This document shows positions 1 through 10,731 of a DNA stretch of 25,578 nucleotides, in pieces. The stretch comes from Paramacrobiotus richtersi (Eukaryota > Tardigrada > Eutardigrada > Parachela > Macrobiotidae), in assembly GCA_034698045.1 (NCBI GenBank), contig JAQGAU010000621.1, forward strand, positions 1 through 25,578, in the 5' to 3' direction. The position numbers were made by a program, and so were the translations under genes. The first letter of the stretch is position 1. The number at the start of each line of letters is the position of its first letter. The notes below the pieces were generated by a model. It ran no database searches, was not told the DNA's origin, and was given only the letters and a program-made list of their open reading frames with translations.

Positions 1-3000
1 TTTCAACACATACTTCCCACCGACCCCTGACACCACCTGCACATCATAGTCCTGTCCGCCCGCTCGCAACTTAACACTGGCTGGTCGCGTGGTTCATTCG
101 CCAGTTGCGCTCGATATCAAAGGGATCGGAAAACAGATCCACCGGTGCATTGCCATGTTTCTGTGAGGAGGAGGATATGAGGACGCCTAGGGCGGCTTCC
201 GCCAGGGAGGCTGGGTCGACGGAGGACTGACCCGGGAAGAGCTCCGCATAGTGCTCTTTGATGAAGTCGGTGTGGACTTCGGCGGCTTGGAAGGACGGAT
301 TGTCGCATAACCGGGCGAGGAAGTTGATATTTGTTGATAAACCAGAAATCTGCAAGATGGACATTAGCAGAAAACAATCATAATAAAGAATAAGCGTGAA
401 GCGTTCATATAAACTTTTGAAAGACGCAACATATCCAGCCAGGTCAGGTCAGTCTTCCAATGGTCATAGAGCGTTTTATCGGCAGTTGGGCGACTACGGA
501 TTGTAGTCATATCGATGAACTTAATTTCACGTACAAAGTGATTCGTAGTGTACTGGCTCACTAGGAGCGGCAGACACAAGTTCTAACGGGTTTCGTCAAA
601 TTTCAATGTGCATGTAATCGTAAATTAAATTTTGATAGCATTTTTTCCCGAACGACACTCTGCTCAGAACTGGTTCAGCTCAGTTTCGTAGTTTCTTCGT
701 GTTTTGTCATTAGTAAACCTCACCGGGTTCCTTTCAGTTCTTAAGCAGACATGAAAATAATCAAAAATCGTGGGTTAAATAGTTTCTCTAAAATAAGTAA
801 ACCACGCTATCACATATGTTAATGGAAATAAACATTCTAAAAGCCAGTGGCACAACAACCAACCATGACTCACAAGTCAGATGCAAGGGACAATGATGAC
901 TCAGTAATCTGTTTCACCAAGCGTACCGACAACGGGCTAACTGAGGGAACGGTTAAAACAACTCAAAATATAATACTGAAAATATCGTGGCGATATTTGG
1001 ATCGTCCGATTAACTTTAATGCGAGATTAACAGAGAACTTACGTGATATCCATTGAGCAAACTTTTCAATTTCTGCAAGGCAGTCAGCCGGTCTTCTCCC
1101 CACACGACCAGCTTAGCAATCATGGGATCATAATGTACGGACACCTAAAAAAACCATCCATCATCGTACCACGAATCGAAAAAAACAGCAAAAATCAAAA
1201 ACAGACCTCATCGCCCTGCCTGACACCGCTCTCCACCCGCACCGTCCCCCCAAACTGCGCCGGATCAAAATCCAAACTCAAATGCGTCAGGGGACCGGCC
1301 CCCGGCATAAAATTCTCCTCGGGATTCTCCGCGTACACCCGCGCCTCAAACGAATGCCCGTGAATCCGCAAATCCTCCTGTTTCAGTGGCAGCGGTTCCC
1401 CCGCTGCTACCTTCAGCTGCCAGGCCACGAGATCGGTCCCGGTGATCATCTCCGTCACCGGATGTTCCACTTGCAAGCGGGTGTTCATTTCCATGAAGTA
1501 GAAGGCGTGTCGGGTGGAGTCGAGAATGAACTCGACGGTCCCGGCCCCGACATAGTCCACGGCTTTCGCGGCGCGGACGGCGGCTTCACCGATGGATTTG
1601 CGGGTCTCCCAGCTGATCCCGGGGGCGGGCGCCTCCTCGATGATCTTCTGGTGGCGCCGCTGGACGGAACAGTCGCGTTCAAAGAGGTAAACGCAGTTGC
1701 CGTAGTGATCACCGAAGACCTGGACTTCCACATGTCTATAGGAAATTGAAGATCGCATTGTTCTCGCTTTTGTATTGCGGTTCTACTCATATTGTCATCA
1801 GAATTCCCTCGGCATAATATCTTTCTCATACCAGTTTAAGTATCAACCGCATTACCCAGAATTCGAACTGTTTTTCGTCTCGCTCGATGAATTCTTCATA
1901 ACAGCAGCAAATTCAACAGGGAAAGGCTTGTAAATTACTAAAATAATACTGTTTTATGTTCACGAAGAATTTGCAAACCTACCATAGAGATATCACGGTA
2001 ACAAGTTTAACATTCAACCGTCAGCTAATTACAGCAACCACAACTAACAAAAATCGTAGTGAAGTGTCACCAAGTGAGTCTGTCATCAAGTGAGAACATG
2101 ATAATAACCAACACAAAAAATTCCAAATTAGACATCCACATGTAGACAAACTTTTTACTTGCTATGTTCAGATTCAGAAGCGTCAGACTGAAAAAGGATA
2201 AGGAAATTTGTACTGAATCATCAACATAAGCGGATAACCTGATACAGTAAGTAACCAAAAGCTGGCAAATAATATGAATTAATTAATAATAAAAATGCGT
2301 CAAATGTTTCCAGTTGACTGACGCCACTGGCCGCTCACCTCGGTCGCTGCACATATTTTTCCACCAGCATCGCATCATCCCCAAACGACTTGATCGATTC
2401 CCGTTTAGCCGACTCCAGTTGCTGATCAAATTCACCCTCATGCATGGCCACACGCATTCCCTAAACAAAAACAACAAAATTTCATAAAAATCAACAAAAA
2501 GCACGGTTTAACCAACCTTGCCGCCTCCTCCACGGAACGCCTTAATCATCACCGGAAACCCAATTTTCTTGGCCTCGGCCCGCAATCTCTCCACATTCTG
2601 GTCATCCCCGTGGTATCCCTGTATTATCGGGACCCCGGCGGCTTCCATCAACGTTTTCGACGTGCTTTTGATGCCCATGTCGTTAATGGCGCGCGGGGAC
2701 GGGCCGATGAAGATGATGTTGTTATCGGCGCAGAGTTGGGCGAACTCGGGACTCTGACTGAGAAAGCCGTAGCCGGGATGAATGGCTTGCGCGCCGCTGC
2801 TCAGGGCGGCTTGAATGATGCGTTTGGCGTTGAGGTAGCTCTCGTTAGTGGAGGCCGGGCCGATACGATATGCTTCATCAGCCTGCCAAGTGCCAACTCA
2901 CTGTATTAAGATATTTAAAATATCCCCGATCGAAACCAATGATAGATACTTTCTAGATCCAAAATCGTCAAAAAAAGTCAAGAGTTATGCTTAGCAAACT

Positions 3001-3907
3001 AGGAATTATTTTGGGCAAGGTTCACCTAGAAAATAGAACTACCATGTAGACATCATGACACCAGTCACAACCCATACACTACGATTGTCTCCTGCAGATA
3101 CCTGCAGATACGCGCTAGAGACTAATTCAGTTGTTTTCCATAGACAAAGGATCAAGCATAAGGAAACTAGCAAGTCATTGCAAATTAACTGAAATATTAC
3201 AGTATAAATTTAAAGTATAATATAAATATAAACTATTATAAATGAAAAATTCTCACTTATATTAATAATTAACACTGCTTCATTACAATGCATGTTAGAT
3301 ACAGTACCGTAGAACCGCACACTTTGCACCGAGATTTTCTGCCGGAAAAGTATACCAATTATAAAAACCCGCGAGGCTTTAAACTGTTAAGGAAACAACC
3401 TATTCCTCCACGAAAGAACTATAAATCCTTTCAAATACATTGCCTAAACACATTACTGTTAACTCTGCGAAAATCTTGGATTATGTCCAGATCTTACCAT
3501 GTCAACATGCAACGATGCCTTATCCGGATCACTATAAACAGCCACGGTATCTATCCCCATTTTCCTGGCTGTTCGTATGATACGACATGCAATCTCCCCT
3601 CGATTGGCAATGAGGATCTTCGAGAGGTTCCTTCTGGTGATTTCTGCAAAGATCGCAAAAACCTTGCCAAATCTGTCGCGACCTAATGGAATACCTTCAA
3701 GTCCTTCGAAAGCTTACCTGATGGTCTCTTTTCTGCAGATTCTTTCGCAGATGCATGTGGAGCTTGGGCAAATGCAATAGCCTGCGTGTGGAACCTGGAG
3801 AAGCGATGAAAAACGGGTGAAAGTTACCCTCCAGGCTGACATCGATTTACGAACCTCTGCCTGGCTCCCGGATGGAAAATACCTTGGCGATATAGTAATC
3901 GTATCAT
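1..3907 (-). CDS. MCCC1: Methylcrotonoyl-CoA carboxylase subunit alpha, mitochondrial (3' end outside window)
   Basis: This subunit carboxylates biotin and supports conversion of 3-methylcrotonyl-CoA to 3-methylglutaconyl-CoA in mitochondrial leucine breakdown. Exons on the minus strand: 3907-3851, 3781-3718, 3643-3498, 2882-2517, 2460-2339, 1735-1207, 1144-1043, and 349 to the window edge. All junctions are GT-AG with consistent phase, and the first seven exons total 462 codons. Residues 1-60 are Arg-rich with few acidic residues, like a mitochondrial presequence. The biotin-carboxylase start [18 protein letters not shown] follows. The Gly-rich ATP-grasp loop GGGGKGM spans the exon 4/5 junction (about 207-213). 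The catalytic [11 protein letters not shown] lies at about 334-344, and GVRQGDE joins [15 protein letters not shown] across the next junction. The pattern fits MCCC1 better than propionyl-CoA or pyruvate carboxylase. The biotinyl domain (MKM lysine) would lie beyond position 1. The last exon has an apparent frameshift near 71-83. The first intron (3782-3850) is the least certain junction. Confidence 0.93.
71..83 (-). other. Apparent one-base frameshift in the last visible MCCC1 exon
   Basis: Reading down the minus strand from 349, the frame is homologous to MCCC1 ([20 protein letters not shown], then NWRMNHATS) until a TAA at 73-71. In the next frame the homologous protein resumes at once as [15 protein letters not shown] and stays open to the window edge. 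Removing one base around 76-83 would join the two. No intron fits in so little space. It may be a sequence error, a real allele, or a sign of decay; the rest of the gene is intact. Confidence 0.7.
1736..2338 (-). other. Long MCCC1 intron (603 bp), no other content seen
   Basis: AT-rich sequence between the exon ending VEKYVQRP and the exon starting [10 protein letters not shown]. The split Arg codon is AG|A with donor GTGAGC and acceptor TATAG. No convincing coding or repeat signal was seen inside. Two further long introns, 350-1042 and 2883-3497, are likewise AT-rich and empty. Confidence 0.75.
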
Positions 3908-4805
3908 TTTGTCAATTTTTCTAGAGAGCGGGTAAGGGAAAACAATGGGAGATTATTCCCAAGGACTACATCGATTTTTCGCAAATATTTCACTTGGAAA
4001 TGCTCGTAGACGCATTTGGCAATGCAGCGCAAAGCCACACCTCCACATTTCCAACAGCTGACGAGGGTTGTGCTTTCCATTCCATTCCATACCATAGCTA
4101 CGGGGACTTCCAGCGAATTTGTCTCACGTCACCGAATGTTGTTACTCTATTTTTTTACCGCCTTGACGTTTGTTTGAGAATGCCGGTTGCAGTGAAATGT
4201 ACATATTTTTCGAAAAAGTGCAGTAACAGTACAGTAAAAAAAGGGAAAAACAGTACAGTAATGAAATTTTAGTACAATCCTTAGCAATGTGAAACGCAAT
4301 GTTTCCATTCGAAGGAGCAGGTTTCAAAATTTGGACACGGCCGCTTATCAAAGGAAAATGATATATAAATATGCATACTTCTATTTTCAGTTCGTTTAAA
4401 CAAATTTTTCCACGTTGTACTTTGAGACTGAAGTAAGATTGGTACGGAGTCACTACGGACAATTCACATCTGTGCTTATCTAATCAGTGCAATGTGCAGA
4501 ACATCTTGCAGAGCAATTTCCATGTTACTGATGTTAGTCATCAAGCGGTGTTGATTATTCGGCTGCATGCTGAAAATCAAGAATCGTTTCTGATGAGTAA
4601 GTGCCGCATGCGGATGATTCATGTGTTTTTCACCGCTCCAATATGCAAGTATATATGCGCATCGAATCGGCCGGTTCTTCGTTACAGTGCAGACTTTACC
4701 ACTTCGTCGATTCTCGTTTAATTTCGCCCGTATTCATTTCATTACATAATACATTTATAGACATTTCGGTTTAAATGTACCACTATCTTTGAAGGGCTAA
4801 CCACA
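3908..4805. promoter_or_regulatory. Divergent intergenic region between MCCC1 and the Tudor/F-box gene
   Basis: The two flanking genes point away from each other, so this 0.9 kb must hold both 5' untranslated regions and both promoters. I see no clear TATA box at a plausible distance and no convincing coding exon. A short direct repeat of CAGTA-rich sequence lies at 4220-4262. The regulatory role is inferred only from the gene orientation. Confidence 0.4.
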
Positions 4806-6905
4806 ATGCCTTTTCCGGCGTACTCGCCCGATGAGGGGAATGGAGTCGAACTGAAAAACCCTGATGGACTATTCTATCACGGAGCTGTGACTGACATTGT
4901 CGGACCAAATCTGTTGATTGACCTTTACACAAGTAGCAGCTCTACAATTTCGATCCCTTGTTCCGAAGCCTTTAAATGTCGCCGGACGCATATGCTCACG
5001 TATGAATGGATGTGCTCCGAAATAGTTTATCCATCGGATGTTGTTGTTCTACTGCAGCTGTCACGAAAGACACCGTGGACATGGTATCCTGGTATTCTGA
5101 TCGGGGCGCACGACGGGGACTTTGCTATTGTCCGCGTCAATGGTTCTGCTTCAGAGAACAGCCTTGAAGTCGTTCCTTTCGACCATGTGCGCTTCGCGGA
5201 CAAATATTTACCGCAGCCGGTGGAGATAGGGGTAGACTTCGTGAAAGCACTGCTCACCATCCCAGAGACCGTGAAACTCGATGGTAAAGCTCTGATGAAA
5301 CTCTGGAACCACTGTGCGAGGCACGAAGGTGTTGAAGCAACTGGGCTTTCGAACGGGATGTTGGTCGTAATTGGAAGTGCGAGCAAAGTTGCTGACATGG
5401 AAAGCAAAAGGTTTAAGTGGGTAAGCACAGTTTCTTCTGAACAAAACATCTGTTAACTGGTAATTCGTTAATGCAACCTGTTGCATCTGTCCACATGAAT
5501 AATCTGCCATTAGTAGAAGTACAGTCTGACTAGTAGTAGTATTGCGCGCACTAACTTGTAAGCGTATGAATGAATACTTTGTCATTCTTGTTCATAACAT
5601 TTTTTTGCACGATAACAGTCAAATTTCCTGAAAGACCAAGATCCAGAAGTGAAAGCTTTACAAGGCTCACCCAGAAACAAGATTATCACCAATCAACGGC
5701 TTCCATTAACACTACACAAAAACTTCATCAGTTTATTACCGGCTGAAATATTGCACAAGATCTTTTCTTTCTTGGCCGTCTATGAACAGGTCGGAATTCG
5801 CTGCGTTTGCCGCAGATGGAACGACTTTCTACCGCTATGTGCAAACACTTATCCAAAATCAATCTGGATCGACATTGATACTTCCGTTGGTGGAGCGTTA
5901 TATGTAGGGGATTATACGCTAATGTTTGGTGCATGTTTGAATAAATACTATCACGAGGGAATTGACACCATAGTCCTTTCAGCTGAGAAAGACGGACATC
6001 ATGACGCTAAGTTTCTTCTGGAACTGTTGACGGTTTTGGATAAGATGCGATTGGCGCTGAATCGTCCGCGACTCACGAAACTTATGTTGTTAAATGTCAC
6101 AGTTGCAGTGCGGTGCCGCATCTCGGCTGATATTTATTCTCATTTCTTGGGCGATATAGCAACGGCTTTGAATACAGTCTGCGAAACTGTTGTTCTCCAT
6201 AAGGTCACCATCAGGATATCCGAGTTTCCCGGATTGGTGACTAACTATGAAAACGACAACGACCAACCTTCTAGAGTTTTTGATTTTGTGGAGATTAATG
6301 GCAACATCGATCTAACAACGCCTGACTATGACAAAGAGTTCTTTAATATTGTGGAGGCGGGATTGGAAAAGTTGACTCTGGAGCAAATGGATCAAATAAG
6401 GGAGATGATCAGGAGAGAGCGGGAAGCTGACCAAGATGGCATCCATTTCGTATATGCAGTACGTGGGTTCTAAACGATGTCAAAGCTTATGCATGTACTG
6501 CAGTAACAATACGTTCGTCTTATGAACACTCGTATTGTCACTTTATTATCACGAGGTACATAATATACTTTTATGTCAATAATAACTGCGAAGTTAAAAA
6601 AGTAGGCGGCAGTTGCATCGCTGTTGGACGATTGTTCACGTGAGCGGTAAAACTTGGGTGATAGCAGTTTTATGAGAAATGTTATATTTTGTGTAGCCAT
6701 TCTTACCAAAGCGCGATTTTACAAGTTGTGTTTATTACAGGTGGTAGAGAGTATTCAGCAGTGCGATCCTCGTCTTGCTGCTTATCACATGGATGACATC
6801 AGTGATCCGGATCTTCCAAAATGTCTGCCTAAATTCAACAAACTGTGCCTTCATGCGTTGATGAAACTGGCGGAAATGATTGACACGTACAGTACCAAAG
6901 ACTAA
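4806..6905 (+). CDS. FMRP-N-terminus-like tandem Tudor protein with F-box (539 aa)
   Basis: Three exons, 4806-5420, 5619-6458 and 6741-6905, all joined in phase 0 (donors GTAAGC and GTACGT), give 539 residues. Residues 14-58 and 76-132 resemble the two Tudor/Agenet domains of FMRP: in the first GLFYHGAVTDI, in the second a TPWTWYPGILI strand like FMRP's W-rich second Tudor. Residues 137-205 follow the order of the FMRP KH0 segment, with IPETV, a helix and MLVVIGS. Residues 243-283 are an F-box: LLPAEILHKIFSFL, then VCRRWNDF. The remaining 250 residues have no recognised fold. An F-box normally binds SKP1 in an SCF ubiquitin ligase, and the Tudor pair would supply target recognition; this is inference. 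The start ATG is in good context (CCACAATG). A paralogue lies at 18267-20018. The KH0 assignment is the least sure part. Confidence 0.83.
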
Positions 6906-7229
6906 AAGCACTGTCGAGGTCGTAACTGGGTACTTACGTTGTCATTTGTCTGAATTGGTCAAATATGGCAGCGGATGGTTGCAATCGGTAACGTTGGTTA
7001 TATATATCACTGTCGATTTTAATATCAGACACAGGTTTTAACGTTTCGGTGCATAGCAAAACTTGGGAACCAAGCAGATCATCCAAAAATTAGTCTGATT
7101 AGAAAACCCCCACACTGCAATCATGTAGTCACCTTAACCTACGCACAAAACTAATGTTTACGTACAAGGGCGATACAGTGTGACAAAATCGGGGACACCG
7201 TCATAACATTATTATTATCTCGTTGAAGT
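6906..7229. other. Convergent intergenic region
   Basis: Lies between the stop codons of the Tudor/F-box gene (plus) and the modular receptor (minus), so it holds both 3' untranslated regions. No canonical AATAAA was seen for either strand, and no ORF or repeat of note. Confidence 0.5.
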
Positions 7230-10200
7230 TCACTTTGCTGCTTCTTCTTTGGGAGGATAGGGTAGACTCACCACGACCTCATCATAAGACGGCGGCAGAT
7301 CAAGCGGCTGCACATTCGGTACAGGTGGATGATCCACTCGCGGACTGGCAGCATTAGGCATTCGCGGACTGGAAGGATAAGGTAGCCGCGGACTACGCGG
7401 TGGCGCTATTCCCGTAATAGTGGGTTCCGTATTCGAACCGATGACCACCGGTCTGTTTGTGTTCCTGTTTGCTGAAAAACTGACCGGTCCGGAAGATCCC
7501 CCTCTGTTATATCTGTTAGCTTTGCAGGTTGCGGTGACTGTAAACACTATGACTGCGAACACGATACCGATAACAATTCCGGCTATTTCGCCGCCGTCTA
7601 TGCCGGCGCCACTTGAACTGCTAGAGCTCGAGGGCCTCCTCGTTGTGTAGGACCACCAGTCTTGGGTGTAGGGCCGGTAGGTAGGAATCGTGAACGAGGG
7701 CGACCAATTTTCCCACCATCCGGTGGTTCTGGGTGTCGGTCTTGTCATCCGTCCCGTCGTGGAAGGAAACATTGTCCGGCTTGTCGAACGAAAAGTAGTA
7801 CGGCTTGTAGTCCTTGTCGGGGGCGCCAGTGTGGTTGTTGCTGTATATAACATACCGAGTTAGCCACTAATCTCTCTGATGGTTGCTGTTATTAATTTAG
7901 GCTTACTACAATGGCGGCCAGTAGCAGGATTTTCTCCAGTTGAGATATTGTAAGAGGAGGGACAGTTAATCCGGTCGTTATATCCATCGGGATCACATAG
8001 AAGGTCGTTGGAGATGGACCCGTTCAAAGAGGGACAGTAGCTTCCGGTACCGTTATTTTCTGAATAAAATAATACAGATTCATCACGTTATCGCATATTT
8101 ATCAGTTTCAGTTAATATTGTCACTAAAAAGCATGTGTGCTTGGCACGGTATGCTTTCATTCCTTTCTAATCGACTTGTGGCTAGCTAACTTATAGTATG
8201 CGAAGCACGAACTTACTCGAATAAATGGCGTAGTCTATCAGAATTTTGTTCGATAGCTTCGAAATCCCATATTCAAATTTGAAGGTAACGGATGGTTGCT
8301 TCTCGTAAGGGGTTAAATACTGCGCTATCGATAACTGGACCAGACTGGTTTCGAAACTGGTCGGTCCCTGAAAGTACTTTTCTCTGCGCATCTCCACTTC
8401 TCCAGGATACTTCTTGTAGAATGCCACGGCGTTACCGATTCGCAAAAACATTGTTCTACACAAATTGTGGTTATAATCACTGTGCTGCAAAAGTTAACCT
8501 TTCCGTACCGTATATTAAAATAGAAGGCGAATGTGTCATCGTCGCTACCGCAGTCACTTGGCAAGGTTATGTTCACGCTGAACGTGACATTTGGATTATA
8601 GCCATAAGCAGTGAGCAATGTTCCGGCACGGCCTTTTGTAAAGGTCGGACATGGAAGCGTCACAGTATCTTTGAGGGGAGTTAGATAATCTGCGAAGGTC
8701 AGAATGCGTTGATTTTCAAAATTTGACGGTTCATGATTGTATGACAATTTTCACCGTTGCCGGACTTACACTGGGGATATTGTGTCCCACCTAGAGAAAA
8801 TTATGACAAAGAAAGTTCGAAAGGAAAGCCAACATTTGCAACACTGCACCAATCTGTACCTTCTTCGGTTTCAGTGCACTGTGGGTCCTCAGCCGGATTT
8901 ACACTCAAAGCTGGTGTATAAAAGCTCGGGCAGTTGATTCTGGAACTGCCAACTGTGCATAGAAGATCATTCTGGATGAAACCATCCAAAGCACTGCAGT
9001 ATGTGCTGTGGGAACTTGGTGAACTGGTTCCTGTCAATTACTTGTTATTAAATTCTACGTGACAGTGAATTTGGATTCGCCATACCATGGAGCACAGTGT
9101 AATGCATCACAATATTGTAGAATGATAAACAGCTTTCTTGTGTGTTTGTTCTGTTGTACACCAGATGGATGCTTGGTTGGACGCTGTACGGTGTTAAGTA
9201 CTGGGCTAGGGACGGCGATGAAAATGGTGAAGCGGCTGGTATCGTAAACCGCTTGGTCAGTGTACGATTGCTCCCGTCGGAATCGTATATTTCAAATGTA
9301 TGACCAGATACGGTGTTGATTTGCCTAAATATATCAAAAATCCGTTTTCAAACTTATTATGGCACACACGGTTAACATTACACACTTCTCGATACTTTAC
9401 TGTCAAAACTTGTTTGGGAGTGTCGAAACTTATGTAGAAAACTGGACTTCTCATATGAGCATTAACAACAGCAACTTTTCACGCCGCATAGTGCAAATCG
9501 TGTGTAGTTTCATACAGCCGCACTGTGCGCTCTAGTATTTTGTTACTTTTACCTTTGCGACAACTTACTTAAAATTTATGTAGATGGCGAAGGTATCTAA
9601 CGATGCGGTGGTACAGTTTCGTTCCAGTTGCACTGTAACTTCGCAGCTGTTTCTCGGTAGATAGCTAAACTGAAGCGTGCCCGCTCGGCCTTGGGTCACG
9701 GTTGGACAAGGGATCGTAACCACATCAGTGCAGCGGTTTTCAAGGTTAACTGAAAGTGTAGTAATATGTAACACATTACTTCAGAATGTGCATCAATTTT
9801 GGACCAAATTCGCATAAATTATCTGCTTACTCAAGGGATACGTTTGATTGAACAGATCCGGAGTCAGTAACGCAGCTGCAGAATAACAGAGAAAAGGTCA
9901 TCACAGCTCGACAGCCAAAACCTAAATCGTGATGTTTCAACTGGGGTTCGTACGCTCTGTGCACTGTCGACCGGATGAGGGATTGCTGGAAGAAGAGGCG
10001 TTATATCTATCGACCGGGCAGTTGATCCGGTCATCCGTTGCATCACAGATGAGCTCGCGATGGACGAAAGCGGCCAGCGCAGTACAATAGCGCGTCACAC
10101 TAGTACCGGAGTCTGCAAAGTGCAAATCAATATAAGAGACGAAAACATACTTACACATGCCATCATTGGCTTACTTTCGATAACCACATAGTCGATGACT

Positions 10201-10731
10201 ACTTCGACCACAGTATTGTTGAATGTCAAGGAAGGCTGGAAATTTGTGTGATATTCAATGGAAATGCTTGGCGCTGCTGAAAAACCGGTTTTGTACTGCG
10301 CCACAGAAGGCGGAAAATTCGTCGGAGCCACCGACTCCCGAAATGTCGCAGCTCCGGGAAGTTCTATGTAGTCAGCACCGTACATGGAGACGTTCCTAAA
10401 ATGAGCGATGTAAAGTCATGTCGTTTTCCCAAGACTTAGTGAAGCAAACAGCCGAGCGATAAAACCATGGTGGCAGCAGTAACAATAACATTAAAGCAAT
10501 AACATGTAGCAGAGGGAGTAATACATTACCTGAAGTTGAAATAGAACCCGTATCGTTGCATCGAATTACAGTATCCACAGTTACCCGCCAGTGATAGCCG
10601 TACTCTGCATGCTGCTGGTGCTCGCGGGCCGCGTGCAAGAAATCTCAATGTTCCCGCTTGCCCGGTGGCGTTTGGACAAGGGACGATTATCGACTGTCCG
10701 CATAGTGATGAATTCTCGGTTTGTAAATCAT
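7230..10731 (-). CDS. Modular type I membrane protein: three A-C-B ectodomain repeats, Thr/Ser stalk, PPSY tail (5' end incomplete)
   Basis: Predicted minus-strand exons: A1 10731-10530, C1 10395-10175, B1 10112-9954, micro 9875-9831, A2 9749-9569, C2 9324-9086, B2 9030-8860, micro 8790-8770, A3 8689-8509, C3 8455-8217, B3 8059-7907, and stalk/TM/tail 7840-7230. All use GT-AG and every phase agrees, giving about 807 residues without a signal peptide. Module A carries a PCP..T.G.AGTL motif, module C an AQY.T.(Y/F) motif, and module B four cysteines around (D)RINCP. Many N-x-S/T sites suggest glycosylation. The last exon encodes a Thr/Ser/Pro-rich stalk with WW pairs, a helix (IAGIVIGIVFAVIVFTVTA, nt 7586-7530), and a Pro-rich cytoplasmic tail with PPSYDEVV (nt 7295-7272), a typical NEDD4 WW-domain ligand. 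I do not recognise the ectodomain family. The role is unknown; adhesion or receptor function would be a guess. Confidence 0.8.
7907..8689 (-). repeat. Ectodomain repeat unit 3 (A3-C3-B3)
   Basis: A3 contains DTVTLPCPTFTKGRAGTLL, C3 contains LSIAQYLTPYEKQPSVTF, and B3 contains SYCPSLNGSISNDLLC then DRINCP. B3 ends in phase 1 and joins the stalk/TM exon directly; no microexon was found in this unit. A3 and C3 have the same lengths and phases as A2 and C2. Confidence 0.82.
8770..9749 (-). repeat. Ectodomain repeat unit 2 (A2-C2-B2 plus 21-nt microexon)
   Basis: A2 contains VVTIPCPTVTQGRAGTLQF, C2 contains SLAQYLTPYSVQPSIHLVY, and B2 contains TYCSALDGFIQNDLLC then SRINCP. C2 is read in a frame distinct from the longer shadow frame nearby; its match to C1 and C3 identifies it. 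A2 is 181 nt and C2 is 239 nt, exactly the lengths of A3 and C3. The microexon at 8790-8770 is 21 nt, keeps phase 1 on both sides and encodes about GTQYPQ. Confidence 0.8.
9831..10731 (-). repeat. Ectodomain repeat unit 1 (A1-C1-B1 plus 45-nt microexon)
   Basis: A1 contains SIIVPCPNATGQAGTLRF and ends GFYFNF. C1 contains PPSVAQYKTGFSAAPSISIEY. B1 contains YCTALAAFVHRELIC then DDRINCP. The order of intron phases is 1-A-2-C-1-B-1-micro-1. This unit is the most diverged: A1 is 202 nt if its acceptor is TTCCAG at 10737-10732, and C1 is 221 nt. An alternative A1 acceptor at 10776-10774 would add 42 nt in frame. Confidence 0.78.

Noticed and set aside
1282..1749. Long plus-strand ORF (155 codons) opposite MCCC1
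   Set aside because: It lies wholly on the reverse of a conserved, GC-rich biotin-carboxylase exon and has no homology or splice sites of its own.
3782..3837. 33-bp intron (GTAACT to CTCCAG) as an alternative first MCCC1 intron
   Set aside because: Frame would fit, but 33 bp is below the size of any other intron here; the 69-bp GTAAAT to CGCAG intron also fits and is more plausible.
5027..5449. Long minus-strand ORF (140 codons) opposite the Tudor/F-box gene
   Set aside because: Antisense shadow of the first exon, whose domain homology and splicing clearly support the plus strand.
9257..9454. Minus ORF ending TIPTGAIVH, considered as receptor exon
   Set aside because: The adjacent frame from 9324 matches modules C1 and C3 (AQYLTPY) and has the right length and phases, so this frame is out of register.
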